DNA of 64,000 nt from Hymenobacter lapidiphilus (GTDB lineage: Bacteria > Bacteroidota > Bacteroidia > Cytophagales > Hymenobacteraceae): positions 44,354 through 108,353 of the forward strand of contig NZ_QVLT01000014.1 in the NCBI RefSeq assembly GCF_003417065.2, in the 5' to 3' direction. The notes below the pieces were generated by a model. That model saw only the letters and a program-made list of their open reading frames with translations, was not told where the DNA came from and did not search any database. The position numbers were made by a program, and so were the translations under genes. Below are positions 25,679 through 33,958 of the stretch, piece by piece (the stretch's first letter is position 1; every line of letters starts with the position of its first letter).

Positions 25679-28600
25679 ATGTCTGCCGCCGCCGAAACTT
25701 TTGAACAACTCATCCGCCATAACACGGCCGCCGAACTGGTGCCGTTTCTACTGGCGCTGGACAAAAAGGATGTGTTGCCGGTGCGCACCCGCGCCAGAAG
25801 TCTGAGCAGTGAACTGGATAAGCACGAGCAACAACCCAACGGGCAATTGCGGCGGCCGATGCAGCCCCGGCAGAGCCTGATGCTTTTTCTGGCCGGGCTG
25901 GCCACGTATTCGCAGAAGGAGGCGCTGAGCGGCTGGTTCAGCAACGGCCACCACCTGAGCCACAACGTCGGCCAACTTACCGAACAGGCCGACCAGTTGC
26001 ATATATGGACCATCCTGCGCCATGCCCGCCCCAGCTGGCTGACGACCTGGTTTCTGCGCAACCACCGCAACAACCCCTGGACGAACCCCGACTTCGATAC
26101 GTTGCAGGCCCTGATGGCCGAGGGCCTGCTGGAAGATGTGCCGGAACTGCTGGCCTACGCCACTGCCCAAAGCCTTTACCTGCTTGGCTCCGACGTGGAT
26201 AAGGCCCGGACCCTGGCTGAGCAGCGCACTAAAGGCAGGAAAACAGATCATCTGCATACCATTGAGTGGAATAACCTGAGTGCGCGCTGGTCGGCGCTGG
26301 CGGCGGGCGAGCCACTCCCGCCGACCTGGGACTTGCTACTGGCGGAGTTGCGGGGCAATGATGCACTGCTGCACCGGGGCCTGCCGCTGCTGTTCGCGCA
26401 CGACACGGCGGTCGACTCCACTTCCACCTACGACCGCACGATCAAGCCGTTTAGGAGTATTGCCTGGCTCGATGTGCTGCCCGAACTGGCGCGCAGTGGC
26501 CACCTCGACCGCGCCGAGCTGCTCACGAACTGCCTGCTGGCCTTGCGCCGCGACTTTCGCCGCCCGCTGCTTACCTGGTTCAAAGAGCTGTTTCTTAGCC
26601 TGCAGCCCACGCCTGATGAGAGGCTGGCCCGGCAGGCCGACCTGACCGAACTGCTGGCCCATCCGCTGGCTCAGGTAGTGAACTTCGCCCTCGACCAGCT
26701 CAAGGACCTGTGGCTACTGCCGGGCTTCGAGGTGGCTACGCTGCTGCTCTACATCGATAACCTACTGACCCGGCCCGACCTCAAAACCGGCCTCAAAAGC
26801 CTGTTCGCAAGCTTTGATAGGCTGCTAAAGGCCAGTCCGGCGCTGGCCCCAACGCTAGCCCCGCGCTACGCCACCGCCCTGGCCCACCCCGATGCCGGCG
26901 TGCAGGAGCGGGCCGCCAAAAGCCTGACCGCCCTGCTGGGAGCCAAAAAGCCGCTGCTCGATGCCGCCGCTACAGCCGATATTGTGGTCACTTTGCAGGA
27001 GCTGGGTGAGCTGCTAAGCACCCCGGCCCGCGCCCTGCTGGTCCCCTGGCTGGCCGCTGCCCCCGCTCCGTCCGTTGCCCAAGAAGCCTACGCGCCACGC
27101 GCCGGCTTCGTGCCCGATATTTCCGAAGCCACGGCCATTGCCCCGGTGGCCGACTGGCACGAGCTGCTGTTTTTGACTGGCCAAGCCTTGAAGCCCGACC
27201 AGCCGGCCGAGCAGGAACGCTGGCTCGATGGCCTGCTGCGGCTGCGGGGCCAGTATCCGGCCGACTACGTCGCGCAGCTGCGGCCCTACTTGCTGCAAGC
27301 CTTTCCTTGGCTGCTGAAAGGTAAAACCGAGGCCGAAACCGCCAACATCCTGCGCAAGATGGACTACGGGCGTCGGGCTGGCCAGAGAGATTTTCTGCAG
27401 GCTATGCTGGTGGGCTGGCACGGCGGCTTTGCCCAGCCGCAGGTGGTGCGCACGCGGCTGGATGCCCAGCATCAGCTTTATCCTGACCCGCTGCTGGGCC
27501 TGGCCCGGCAACGGCTGCTGGCCGCCGAGGCCCGGCTGGCCCCGGGCGCGGGGCCCTTGCCGCTGCTGAGCACGCCCACGCACCAGCCCTTCTGGGTGGC
27601 CCCCACGGCGCTGGTAGCCAAGCTACTGGCCTATGAAACCGCTGGCCAGGAGCCCGACCCGGCCGATTTGACACTGGCCCTGAGCCGCCTGGCCTGGAAC
27701 GCCCCGGCCGATGCCGCCACCGCCCGGCAGCAACTGGCTAGCCTGCAAAATCCAGGTCTGCGCGAGCTACTTGCTTGGTTGCTGGCCCCCAGCGACGCTA
27801 CCCCGCCGTTACCACCGTTGAAGCCCACCGATGAGTCACTGCTAAAGAAAGCAACCAGCCGGTTTACCCAATGGGTTTCGGGCGAAACCCCGGCCCCGCC
27901 GACGCTGGCCGAGGCCTTGCCCTGGCTGTGGGCCGTGGCCGCCCGCACCCGCGCCCCGCAGGTCAGCTGGCCCGAGCTGGCGACGCTGGCCGATTACCCC
28001 GGCCTGGCCGAGCCCTGGCAGCCCGGCTGGTACATGGATGTTAAAACCCACACCATCAACCAGTCCTATAACAAGGAGCAGCCCGAATACATCTACCAGA
28101 CCCACGAGCTGACCGTACCCACCGCCGAGCCGGCCGCGCCACCCTCGCCGCTGCTGCTGTACTCGCTGCACGCCCGGCTGCCGCAGAAGGACCATTCCTA
28201 CATCTGGCCACTGCTCGAAGACCCGAACTTTTTGCTCTCGCTAGTGCCCAACAACCCGGCCCCGTTGCACTGGCACTTGCTGCGCTCCGCCTTCAGCACC
28301 AGCGAGGGTTATAGCGAGGAACAGGCGCTGCTTACCAAGCAGCTGCATGCTTCGCTGGCCGATGGCCCGGTTTACGAGGAGCCCGCCACGGTGCTGCTGG
28401 CGGTGGGTTTATTGTACAGCAAACCAGCTGCCCGGGCCCTGGCCTGGGAGGTGCTGCTGGCCGCGGCCGATACCGGCCGGCTGGTGCCCGTCGCGCTGGG
28501 TACGGCCCTGGGCCGCCTGCTGGCCGGCACCTACGCCCCCGTGCTGCGCCTGGCCGACGCGCTACCCGCGGCCCGTGGCATCTCGCCCACCACCGACGAT

Positions 28601-28798
28601 GCCCTGCGCCAGCTGCTGGAAGCCCTGCTGCCCGAGTTGCCCGCCGAACCACTGCGCAACACGGCCAAGCTGCTGGCCGCCTACGCCGACCTGCGCCCCG
28701 GTGCTGGCAAGCCTATGCCGGCCGTTGTGCAGGAACGGTTGCAAACCTGGCAAAGTGTGGGCAGCCTCAAAAAGGCGGTGACAACCCTGCTGGCTTAA
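25679..28798 (+). CDS. DUF6493 family giant protein, paralogue A
   Basis: 1039 aa, soluble, Leu/Ala-rich and almost entirely helical. Repeated patterns such as HPDAGVQERAAKSLTALLGA and LPLLFAHDTAVD suggest HEAT-like solenoid repeats (strongest at about 320-460). Landmarks shared with paralogue B include HPLAQVVNFALDQ, GFVPDISEATAI, VADWHELLFLTGQAL, LLRLRGQYPADY and LSTPTHQPFWVAP. The family has no assigned biochemical function. A solenoid next to a SWIM protein suggests a scaffold or partner-binding role, which is inference. The start MSAAAETFEQ aligns with that of paralogue B. Confidence 0.85.
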   Translation: MSAAAETFEQLIRHNTAAELVPFLLALDKKDVLPVRTRARSLSSELDKHEQQPNGQLRRPMQPRQSLMLFLAGLATYSQKEALSGWFSNGHHLSHNVGQLTEQADQLHIWTILRHARPSWLTTWFLRNHRNNPWTNPDFDTLQALMAEGLLEDVPELLAYATAQSLYLLGSDVDKARTLAEQRTKGRKTDHLHTIEWNNLSARWSALAAGEPLPPTWDLLLAELRGNDALLHRGLPLLFAHDTAVDSTSTYDRTIKPFRSIAWLDVLPELARSGHLDRAELLTNCLLALRRDFRRPLLTWFKELFLSLQPTPDERLARQADLTELLAHPLAQVVNFALDQLKDLWLLPGFEVATLLLYIDNLLTRPDLKTGLKSLFASFDRLLKASPALAPTLAPRYATALAHPDAGVQERAAKSLTALLGAKKPLLDAAATADIVVTLQELGELLSTPARALLVPWLAAAPAPSVAQEAYAPRAGFVPDISEATAIAPVADWHELLFLTGQALKPDQPAEQERWLDGLLRLRGQYPADYVAQLRPYLLQAFPWLLKGKTEAETANILRKMDYGRRAGQRDFLQAMLVGWHGGFAQPQVVRTRLDAQHQLYPDPLLGLARQRLLAAEARLAPGAGPLPLLSTPTHQPFWVAPTALVAKLLAYETAGQEPDPADLTLALSRLAWNAPADAATARQQLASLQNPGLRELLAWLLAPSDATPPLPPLKPTDESLLKKATSRFTQWVSGETPAPPTLAEALPWLWAVAARTRAPQVSWPELATLADYPGLAEPWQPGWYMDVKTHTINQSYNKEQPEYIYQTHELTVPTAEPAAPPSPLLLYSLHARLPQKDHSYIWPLLEDPNFLLSLVPNNPAPLHWHLLRSAFSTSEGYSEEQALLTKQLHASLADGPVYEEPATVLLAVGLLYSKPAARALAWEVLLAAADTGRLVPVALGTALGRLLAGTYAPVLRLADALPAARGISPTTDDALRQLLEALLPELPAEPLRNTAKLLAAYADLRPGAGKPMPAVVQERLQTWQSVGSLKKAVTTLLA

Positions 28799-28840
28799 AC
28801 TCAATTCTTCCACGAGTACTTCACTGCTGAAATCATAGCT

Positions 28841-31837
28841 ATGCCTGCTGTCGTTGAGACCTTCGAGCAAATTGCCCGCCACCAGAGCCTGGCGGTGCTG
28901 GTCGATTTCCTGCTGACACTTAACAAGACTGACCTGCTGCCGGTGCGCCAGCATACCAAGCAGTTGTATCGCGAAGTGTATGAATGGCGCGATGAGGACG
29001 AAAGTCAACGGTTTCCATCTGAGCGGGAATCACACCTGTTTCTGGCGGGCTTGGCAACTTACTCGAAGCAGGAGGGCTTGGTCCGCACCTTCAATGTGCC
29101 CTGGGGATTTGAGTTGGGCGTGACAAAACATGCCAACGCTGGCCACTACGACTTGTTTTTGGCCGTAGTGCGCCACAGCCGCCCTGGCTGGCTGACGGCT
29201 TGGTTTGAGCGGGTGGCCCGCAACGATACCTCCGACACTGCTCCCTATGACGTGATACGCCAGTTGGCCGAGGAAGGCCTGATTAGCCCCGCACCGTGGC
29301 TGTTGGCGCAAGCAGTGGCCCATTGGCTGCAGCAATTCGACCATGACGAGGACCGCTACCCCCGCGAATACGAGTTGCACGTACTGCGCCAACTGCACGC
29401 CGACCCAGTGCTGCTCACCCGCGACCTGCCTTTGCTATTCAAGTTCGATACCGATGTCGATGGAACTTACCTCTATTTGGGTGATGACCAAGAAAGCGTT
29501 ACCTGGCTGACGCTCATGCCACAACTGGCGGCATCGGGCCACCTCAACCGGGCTGAGTTGGGTACGCGCTGCCTGCTGGCCATGCACCGCAACTTTCGCC
29601 GCTCACTGCTGACATGGTTCAAGGACGTGTTCCTGGCCCTAAAACCCACCGCCGATGAACAGCTGGCCCATCAAGCTGAACTGCTGGAGCTAATGGCCCA
29701 CCCGCTGGCCCAGGTGGTAAACTTCGCCCTCGACCAGTTCAAAGGTTTGTGGCTGTTGCCAGGCTTTGATGTGGAGGCGCTGTTCCCGTATGTTGATAAC
29801 CTGCTGACCAGGTCTGACCTTAAAACGAGCCTCAAAGCCCTGCTCAGTGGCTTCGAAAAACTAACAAAGGCCCGCCCAGAGCTGGCCCCGATGTTGGCGA
29901 CGCGCTACGCGGCTGCCCTAGCCCACCCCGACGCCGGCGTGCAGGAGCGGGCTGCCAAAAGCCTGGCTAATCTGCTTGGGGCCAAGCAGGCATTGCTCAA
30001 CGCTACCGCCACAGCCGATACCGTGGCCACTTTGCAGGAGCTAGGCGAGCTGCTAAGCACTCCGGCCCGCACGTTGCTGGCCCTCTGGCTGGCCCCCGTA
30101 CCCGCGCCGTCCATTACCCCAGAATCCTACGTGCCGCGCGTTGGCTTCGTGCCCGATATTTCCGAAGCCACGGCTATTAAACCAGTGGCCGACTGGCACG
30201 AACTGCTGTTTCTGACCGGCCAAGCCCTGCAAATCGATCAACCGGCCGCTGCGGAGCGCTGGCTCGATGGGCTGCTGCGACTGCGGGGCCAGTACCCGGC
30301 CGACTACGCTACGCAGCTGCGGCCCTACTTGCTGCAAGCCTTCCCCTGGCTGCTCAAGGGTAAAACGGAGGCCGAAACTATTGAAATCCTTGGTGCCCTT
30401 GACTACGGACAACACCTGGCAAGTAGAACAGGCTTACTACGGGCTCTTTTAGTAAGCTGGTACGGCGGTTTTACCCAGCTGCAGGTGGCGCGAGTTGAGT
30501 TGCAGTCGGTGAACTATGCTTACCCCGATCCGCTGCTGGGGCCGGCCCGGCAACGGCTGCTGGCGGCCGAGGCGCGCCTGGCCCCGGGGGCGGTGCCGTT
30601 GCCGATGCTCAGCACGCCCACCCACCAGCCGTTCTGGGTGGCGCCCACGGCATTGATAAGCAAGCTGCTGGCTTATGAAGCCGCCAGCCAAACTCCCGAC
30701 GCCGCTGACCTGGCCTTGGCTCTGGGCCGCCTGGCTTGGAACGCGCCAACCGATGCCGCTACCGCCCGGCAACAGCTAGCCAATTTGCACCACTCGGGCC
30801 TACGCGAGCTGTTGGCCTGGCTGCTGGCTCCCAGCGAGGCCCCCTTGTCATTGCCACCCGTAAAACTCAGCAAAAAGTCGCAGCCGAAAGTAGCCTCTGG
30901 CAACTTTGACCAATGGGTATCAAACGAAGGCTTGGCTCCGCTGACCTTGGCCGATGCCTTGCCCTGGCTGTGGGCCGTGGCCGCCCGTACCCGCTCCCCA
31001 CATGGTATTTGGACCGAGTTGGCTGCCTTAGCCGACTATCCGGGCTTAGCCAAGCCTTGGCGGCCCGATTGGGGCATTGCTATGCGTACCGAGGTAATCT
31101 GTCAGCCCTATAATCAGAAGCAGCCCGAGCGCGTGGAGCAGTATGAGGAGTTGACCATTGCAACCGTTGCCCCGGCCGCGCCACCCTCGCCGCTGCTGCT
31201 TTACTCACTGCATGCCCAGTTACCGCAAAAGCACCATAATTATTTCTGGCTGTCAACGGAAGACGTATCGTTTCTGCTTTCCCTACTGCCCAACAATCCA
31301 GCTCCACTGCAATGGCACCTGCTCCGCTCATGCTTTCGAAGTATTCCCGGCTATAGCGAGCAGGCTATTATCCTGAGCAAGCAGCTGCATGCCTTGTTAA
31401 CCGACGGTCCGGCCTATGAAGAGTCAACCTCGGTGCTACTGGCAGTGGGTCTGCTGTTTGATAAGCCGGAAGCTCGTGCCCTAGCCTGGGAAGTGCTACT
31501 AGCCGCCGTGGACACTGGCCGGCTGGTGCCCGTAATGCTGGGCCAGGCCCTGGGCCGCCTGCTGGCCGGTTCGTATGCCCCGGTACTGCGGCTCGGCGAT
31601 GCGCTGCCGGCCGTCCGCGGCATTTCGCCCGCCACCGACGATGCCCTGCGCCAACTGCTGGAGGCCCTGCTGCCCGAACTGCCCGCCGCGCCTCTGCGCA
31701 ACACGGCCAAACTGCTGGCCGCCTACGCCGACTTCCGCCGGGAGCAGCCCTTGCCGGCTGTCGTGCAGACACGGCTGCTGGAGTGGCAGGCCGTCAATAG
31801 CCTCAAAAAAGCAGCTACGGTTCTGTTGAACCAGTAA
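28841..31837 (+). CDS. DUF6493 family giant protein, paralogue B
   Basis: 998 aa, same architecture as paralogue A, which ends 42 bp upstream. By eye, from about residue 215 onward the two are highly similar at both protein and DNA level (for example the stretches around 27109-27310 and 30149-30345). Residues about 40-215 are far more diverged, and the segment before GLAPLTLADALPWLWAVAAR is also variable. The MPAVVETFEQ start matches paralogue A. B uses somewhat more AT-ending codons. The 3' end contributes one arm of a perfect 19-bp inverted repeat spanning the stop. No function is known. Confidence 0.85.
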   Translation: MPAVVETFEQIARHQSLAVLVDFLLTLNKTDLLPVRQHTKQLYREVYEWRDEDESQRFPSERESHLFLAGLATYSKQEGLVRTFNVPWGFELGVTKHANAGHYDLFLAVVRHSRPGWLTAWFERVARNDTSDTAPYDVIRQLAEEGLISPAPWLLAQAVAHWLQQFDHDEDRYPREYELHVLRQLHADPVLLTRDLPLLFKFDTDVDGTYLYLGDDQESVTWLTLMPQLAASGHLNRAELGTRCLLAMHRNFRRSLLTWFKDVFLALKPTADEQLAHQAELLELMAHPLAQVVNFALDQFKGLWLLPGFDVEALFPYVDNLLTRSDLKTSLKALLSGFEKLTKARPELAPMLATRYAAALAHPDAGVQERAAKSLANLLGAKQALLNATATADTVATLQELGELLSTPARTLLALWLAPVPAPSITPESYVPRVGFVPDISEATAIKPVADWHELLFLTGQALQIDQPAAAERWLDGLLRLRGQYPADYATQLRPYLLQAFPWLLKGKTEAETIEILGALDYGQHLASRTGLLRALLVSWYGGFTQLQVARVELQSVNYAYPDPLLGPARQRLLAAEARLAPGAVPLPMLSTPTHQPFWVAPTALISKLLAYEAASQTPDAADLALALGRLAWNAPTDAATARQQLANLHHSGLRELLAWLLAPSEAPLSLPPVKLSKKSQPKVASGNFDQWVSNEGLAPLTLADALPWLWAVAARTRSPHGIWTELAALADYPGLAKPWRPDWGIAMRTEVICQPYNQKQPERVEQYEELTIATVAPAAPPSPLLLYSLHAQLPQKHHNYFWLSTEDVSFLLSLLPNNPAPLQWHLLRSCFRSIPGYSEQAIILSKQLHALLTDGPAYEESTSVLLAVGLLFDKPEARALAWEVLLAAVDTGRLVPVMLGQALGRLLAGSYAPVLRLGDALPAVRGISPATDDALRQLLEALLPELPAAPLRNTAKLLAAYADFRREQPLPAVVQTRLLEWQAVNSLKKAATVLLNQ

Positions 31838-31858
31838 CTCTTTTTTGAGGCTATTGAC
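31793..31858. repeat. Perfect 19-bp inverted repeat across a stop codon
   Basis: GTCAATAGCCTCAAAAAAG (31793-31811), inside the last codons of DUF6493 paralogue B, is repeated in reverse complement at 31840-31858. The TAA stop at 31835 falls in the 28-nt loop. No U-tract follows the second arm. It is the same type of 3'-end mirror as at 8258-8311. Confidence 0.8.
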
Positions 31859-31898
31859 TTTGTCATTCAGCGAGCTAGCGAGTTGAACGCATGGCAGT

Positions 31899-32852
31899 TC
31901 AAGCGCTGGCCTCGCCCAGTTGGCGCATATCGGCTTCGGTGAGTTCCAGCTGCATGGCCTTAATAAGCTCTTCCACCTGCTGAACACTGGTGGCCGAGGC
32001 GATGGGGGCCGTGAGGCCGGGGCGGGCAATAATCCAGGCCAGGGCTACCTGGGCGGGCGAGGCGCCGGCGTGGCGGGCCACCACGGCGTCCAGCGCATCC
32101 AGAATCTGGTAGCCCCGCTCATTGAGGTATTTCGGGCCGATGCTGCTGCCGCGCACGCTTTTGGCCAGGTCTTTTTCCGAGCGGTACTTGCCCGTCAGGA
32201 AGCCCGAGGCCAGCCCGAAGTAGGGGATGATGCCCAGGCCGTACTCCTGGCAAAGTGGCAGCAGCTCGTGCTCCAGGCCCTCGCGCTGGTAAAGGTTGTA
32301 CTCAGGCTGGAAGGTTTCGTAGCGGGGCAGGCCCTGGGTGGCGCTGGCCTGCAGGGCCGCCCGCAGCCGTCCGGCCCCGAAGTTGCTGGCCCCGATGGCG
32401 CGCACTTTGCCCTCCTGTATCAGCTCGGCGTAGGCCTCCAGCGGCTCGGTTACAGTGCGCTCCTCATCGTCATGGTGCGACTGATACAAGTCGATATAAT
32501 CGGTTTTGAGGCGCTGGAGCGACTCCTCCACGGCTACCCGGATATAGTCGCGGCCCAGGCCCTGGCGGCCGTCGCCCATCTTCATGCCTACTTTCGAGAA
32601 GATGAGCACATCGTCGCGGCGGCCGCGGCGTTGCAGCCACTTACCGATAACGGCTTCCGACTCGCCACCCTGGTGGCCCGGCGCCCAGGCCGAGTACACG
32701 TTGGCCGTGTCGATGGCGTTGCCGCCGCCGGCCACGAAGGCATCGAGCACACGGAAAGAAGTGGCCTCGTCGGCGGTCCAGCCAAATACGTTGCCGCCCA
32801 GCACGAGCGGGGCGGTGCGCAGGCCCGAGCGGCCCAGTTCGCGTTGTTGCAT
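31899..32852 (-). CDS. Aldo/keto reductase
   Basis: 317 aa TIM-barrel NADPH oxidoreductase. Family landmarks: GRSGLRTAPLVLGGNVFGW, NAIDTANVYSAW (catalytic Asp and Tyr), LIFSKVGMKM (catalytic Lys), IDLYQSHHDDEE (catalytic His), the cofactor-binding IGASNFGAG, and IPYFGLASGFLTGKY. This is the YghZ/YajO-like subgroup acting on small aldehydes and ketones. The physiological substrate is unknown. MQQRELGRSGL at 32852 is the conserved AKR start; a Met 48 bp upstream is less likely. It converges with the DUF6493 operon. Confidence 0.93.
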   Translation of the reverse strand: MQQRELGRSGLRTAPLVLGGNVFGWTADEATSFRVLDAFVAGGGNAIDTANVYSAWAPGHQGGESEAVIGKWLQRRGRRDDVLIFSKVGMKMGDGRQGLGRDYIRVAVEESLQRLKTDYIDLYQSHHDDEERTVTEPLEAYAELIQEGKVRAIGASNFGAGRLRAALQASATQGLPRYETFQPEYNLYQREGLEHELLPLCQEYGLGIIPYFGLASGFLTGKYRSEKDLAKSVRGSSIGPKYLNERGYQILDALDAVVARHAGASPAQVALAWIIARPGLTAPIASATSVQQVEELIKAMQLELTEADMRQLGEASA

Positions 32853-32932
32853 GGTGTTGGATTGAGAAGTTGCCGAGTTAGAAAGATAAAAATGACCCAC
32901 TGCCGGCGCGAGGGTTGGTTCGGCGAGACGCT

Positions 32933-32940
32933 TACTTTTG
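32933..32940 (+). promoter_or_regulatory. -7 promoter element of the class D beta-lactamase gene
   Basis: TACTTTTG matches TAnnTTTG exactly and lies 22 bp before the ATG at 32963. A TTG at 32915 is somewhat too close for an ideal -33 box. Confidence 0.5.
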
Positions 32941-32962
32941 CGGAAATTAACCCCGCCAGTTC

Positions 32963-33787
32963 ATGCGCCTGACTTACCTGTTTCTGTTATTTCTGGGGTT
33001 GCTGCTGACCGCGGCCTGCTCCTGTCTGCCCGCCGCTCCGCCCGTAGTGGAGCACGATTTCGGGCCGCTGTTTCGGGCGCAGGGTCTGGAGGGCTCACTG
33101 CTGCTCTACGAAGAAGCGGCCGGGCGGTTCGTAGCCTACAACGCGGCCCGCTGCCGCCAGGGTTTTCTGCCGGCTTCCACCTTCAAAATCCCCAATACCC
33201 TGATTGCCCTGCAAACCGGCGCCTTGCGCGACACGGCCGACATCTGCCCCTGGGACGGCACCGTGCGTAGCATTGCCGCCTGGAACCAGGACATGCCCTT
33301 CGCGCGGGCGTTGCGCGTGTCGGCCGTGCCCTGCTACCAGCAGCTGGCCCGCCGCATGGGCGTGGCCGCGTACCAGCAGTGGCTGCCGAAGCTGGGTTAC
33401 CCCGGCATGGTGGTCATGGCCGCCACGCTCGATACGTTCTGGCTCGGCGGCGACTCGCGCATCAGCCAGTTCGCGCAAATTGACTTCCTGCGCCGCCTGC
33501 AGGCCGAAACCCTGCCCATCGAGAAGCGCCACCAACAAGCCTTAAAGCAGCTGCTCATCCTCAAGAAAACGCCCGCCTACACGCTCTACGGCAAAACCGG
33601 CTGGCGCTTCCGCACCGCCCGCAACCCCGACAACGGCTGGCTGGTGGGCTGGCTCGCCCAAGCCGATGGCCGCCGCGTTTTCTTCGCTCTCAACGCCGAA
33701 CCCGCGGCTGGCCAGCCCGCCGACGCCCGCTTCGGTCCCGCCCGCCAGCTTATTGTAGAGGCGGCGCTGACGGAGGTGGTGAGGTGA
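32963..33787 (+). CDS. Class D (OXA-type) beta-lactamase
   Basis: 274 aa. A signal sequence ends LLLTAACSC, possibly a lipoprotein signal. The class D active-site motifs are in order: PASTFKIPN (SxxK with nucleophilic Ser and carboxylable Lys, near residue 71), SAVPCYQ (SxV, near 119) and YGKTGW (KTG, near 210), plus the usual FWLGG-SRIS stretch and the late WLVGWL. The usual YGN tripeptide is replaced by sequence around WLGGDS. It would hydrolyse beta-lactams in the periplasm. Chromosomal context without mobile elements suggests an intrinsic gene. Activity and spectrum cannot be read from sequence. Confidence 0.9.
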   Translation: MRLTYLFLLFLGLLLTAACSCLPAAPPVVEHDFGPLFRAQGLEGSLLLYEEAAGRFVAYNAARCRQGFLPASTFKIPNTLIALQTGALRDTADICPWDGTVRSIAAWNQDMPFARALRVSAVPCYQQLARRMGVAAYQQWLPKLGYPGMVVMAATLDTFWLGGDSRISQFAQIDFLRRLQAETLPIEKRHQQALKQLLILKKTPAYTLYGKTGWRFRTARNPDNGWLVGWLAQADGRRVFFALNAEPAAGQPADARFGPARQLIVEAALTEVVR

Positions 33788-33801
33788 TGGCGGAGTTGGC
33801 A

Positions 33802-33909
33802 CGATGTAGGGGCGGGGCTTGTCCCCGCCCGCCGTTGAACGACACGTGCGCCACTGATTGCAACGATTCCGTTTAACGGCGGGCGGGGACAAGCCCCGCC
33901 CCTACATCG
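33802..33909. repeat. GC-rich REP-like inverted repeat, copy 2
   Basis: Arms of 35 bp (33802-33836 and 33875-33909) pair perfectly and extend inward with one mismatch. They begin CGATGTAGGGGCGGGGCTTG. It lies between the convergent OXA and GH13 genes. Copies also at 6775-6860 and 61978-62070. Confidence 0.9.
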
Positions 33910-33958
33910 CCCTCCGCAACTTGGGTTACTTGATAAGGCAAACATAAACCGGCTATCA

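Noticed and set aside
32963..33787. Class D beta-lactamase considered as part of an integron or transposon
   Set aside because: No integrase, attC-like site, insertion sequence or other resistance gene nearby; base composition resembles the neighbours.
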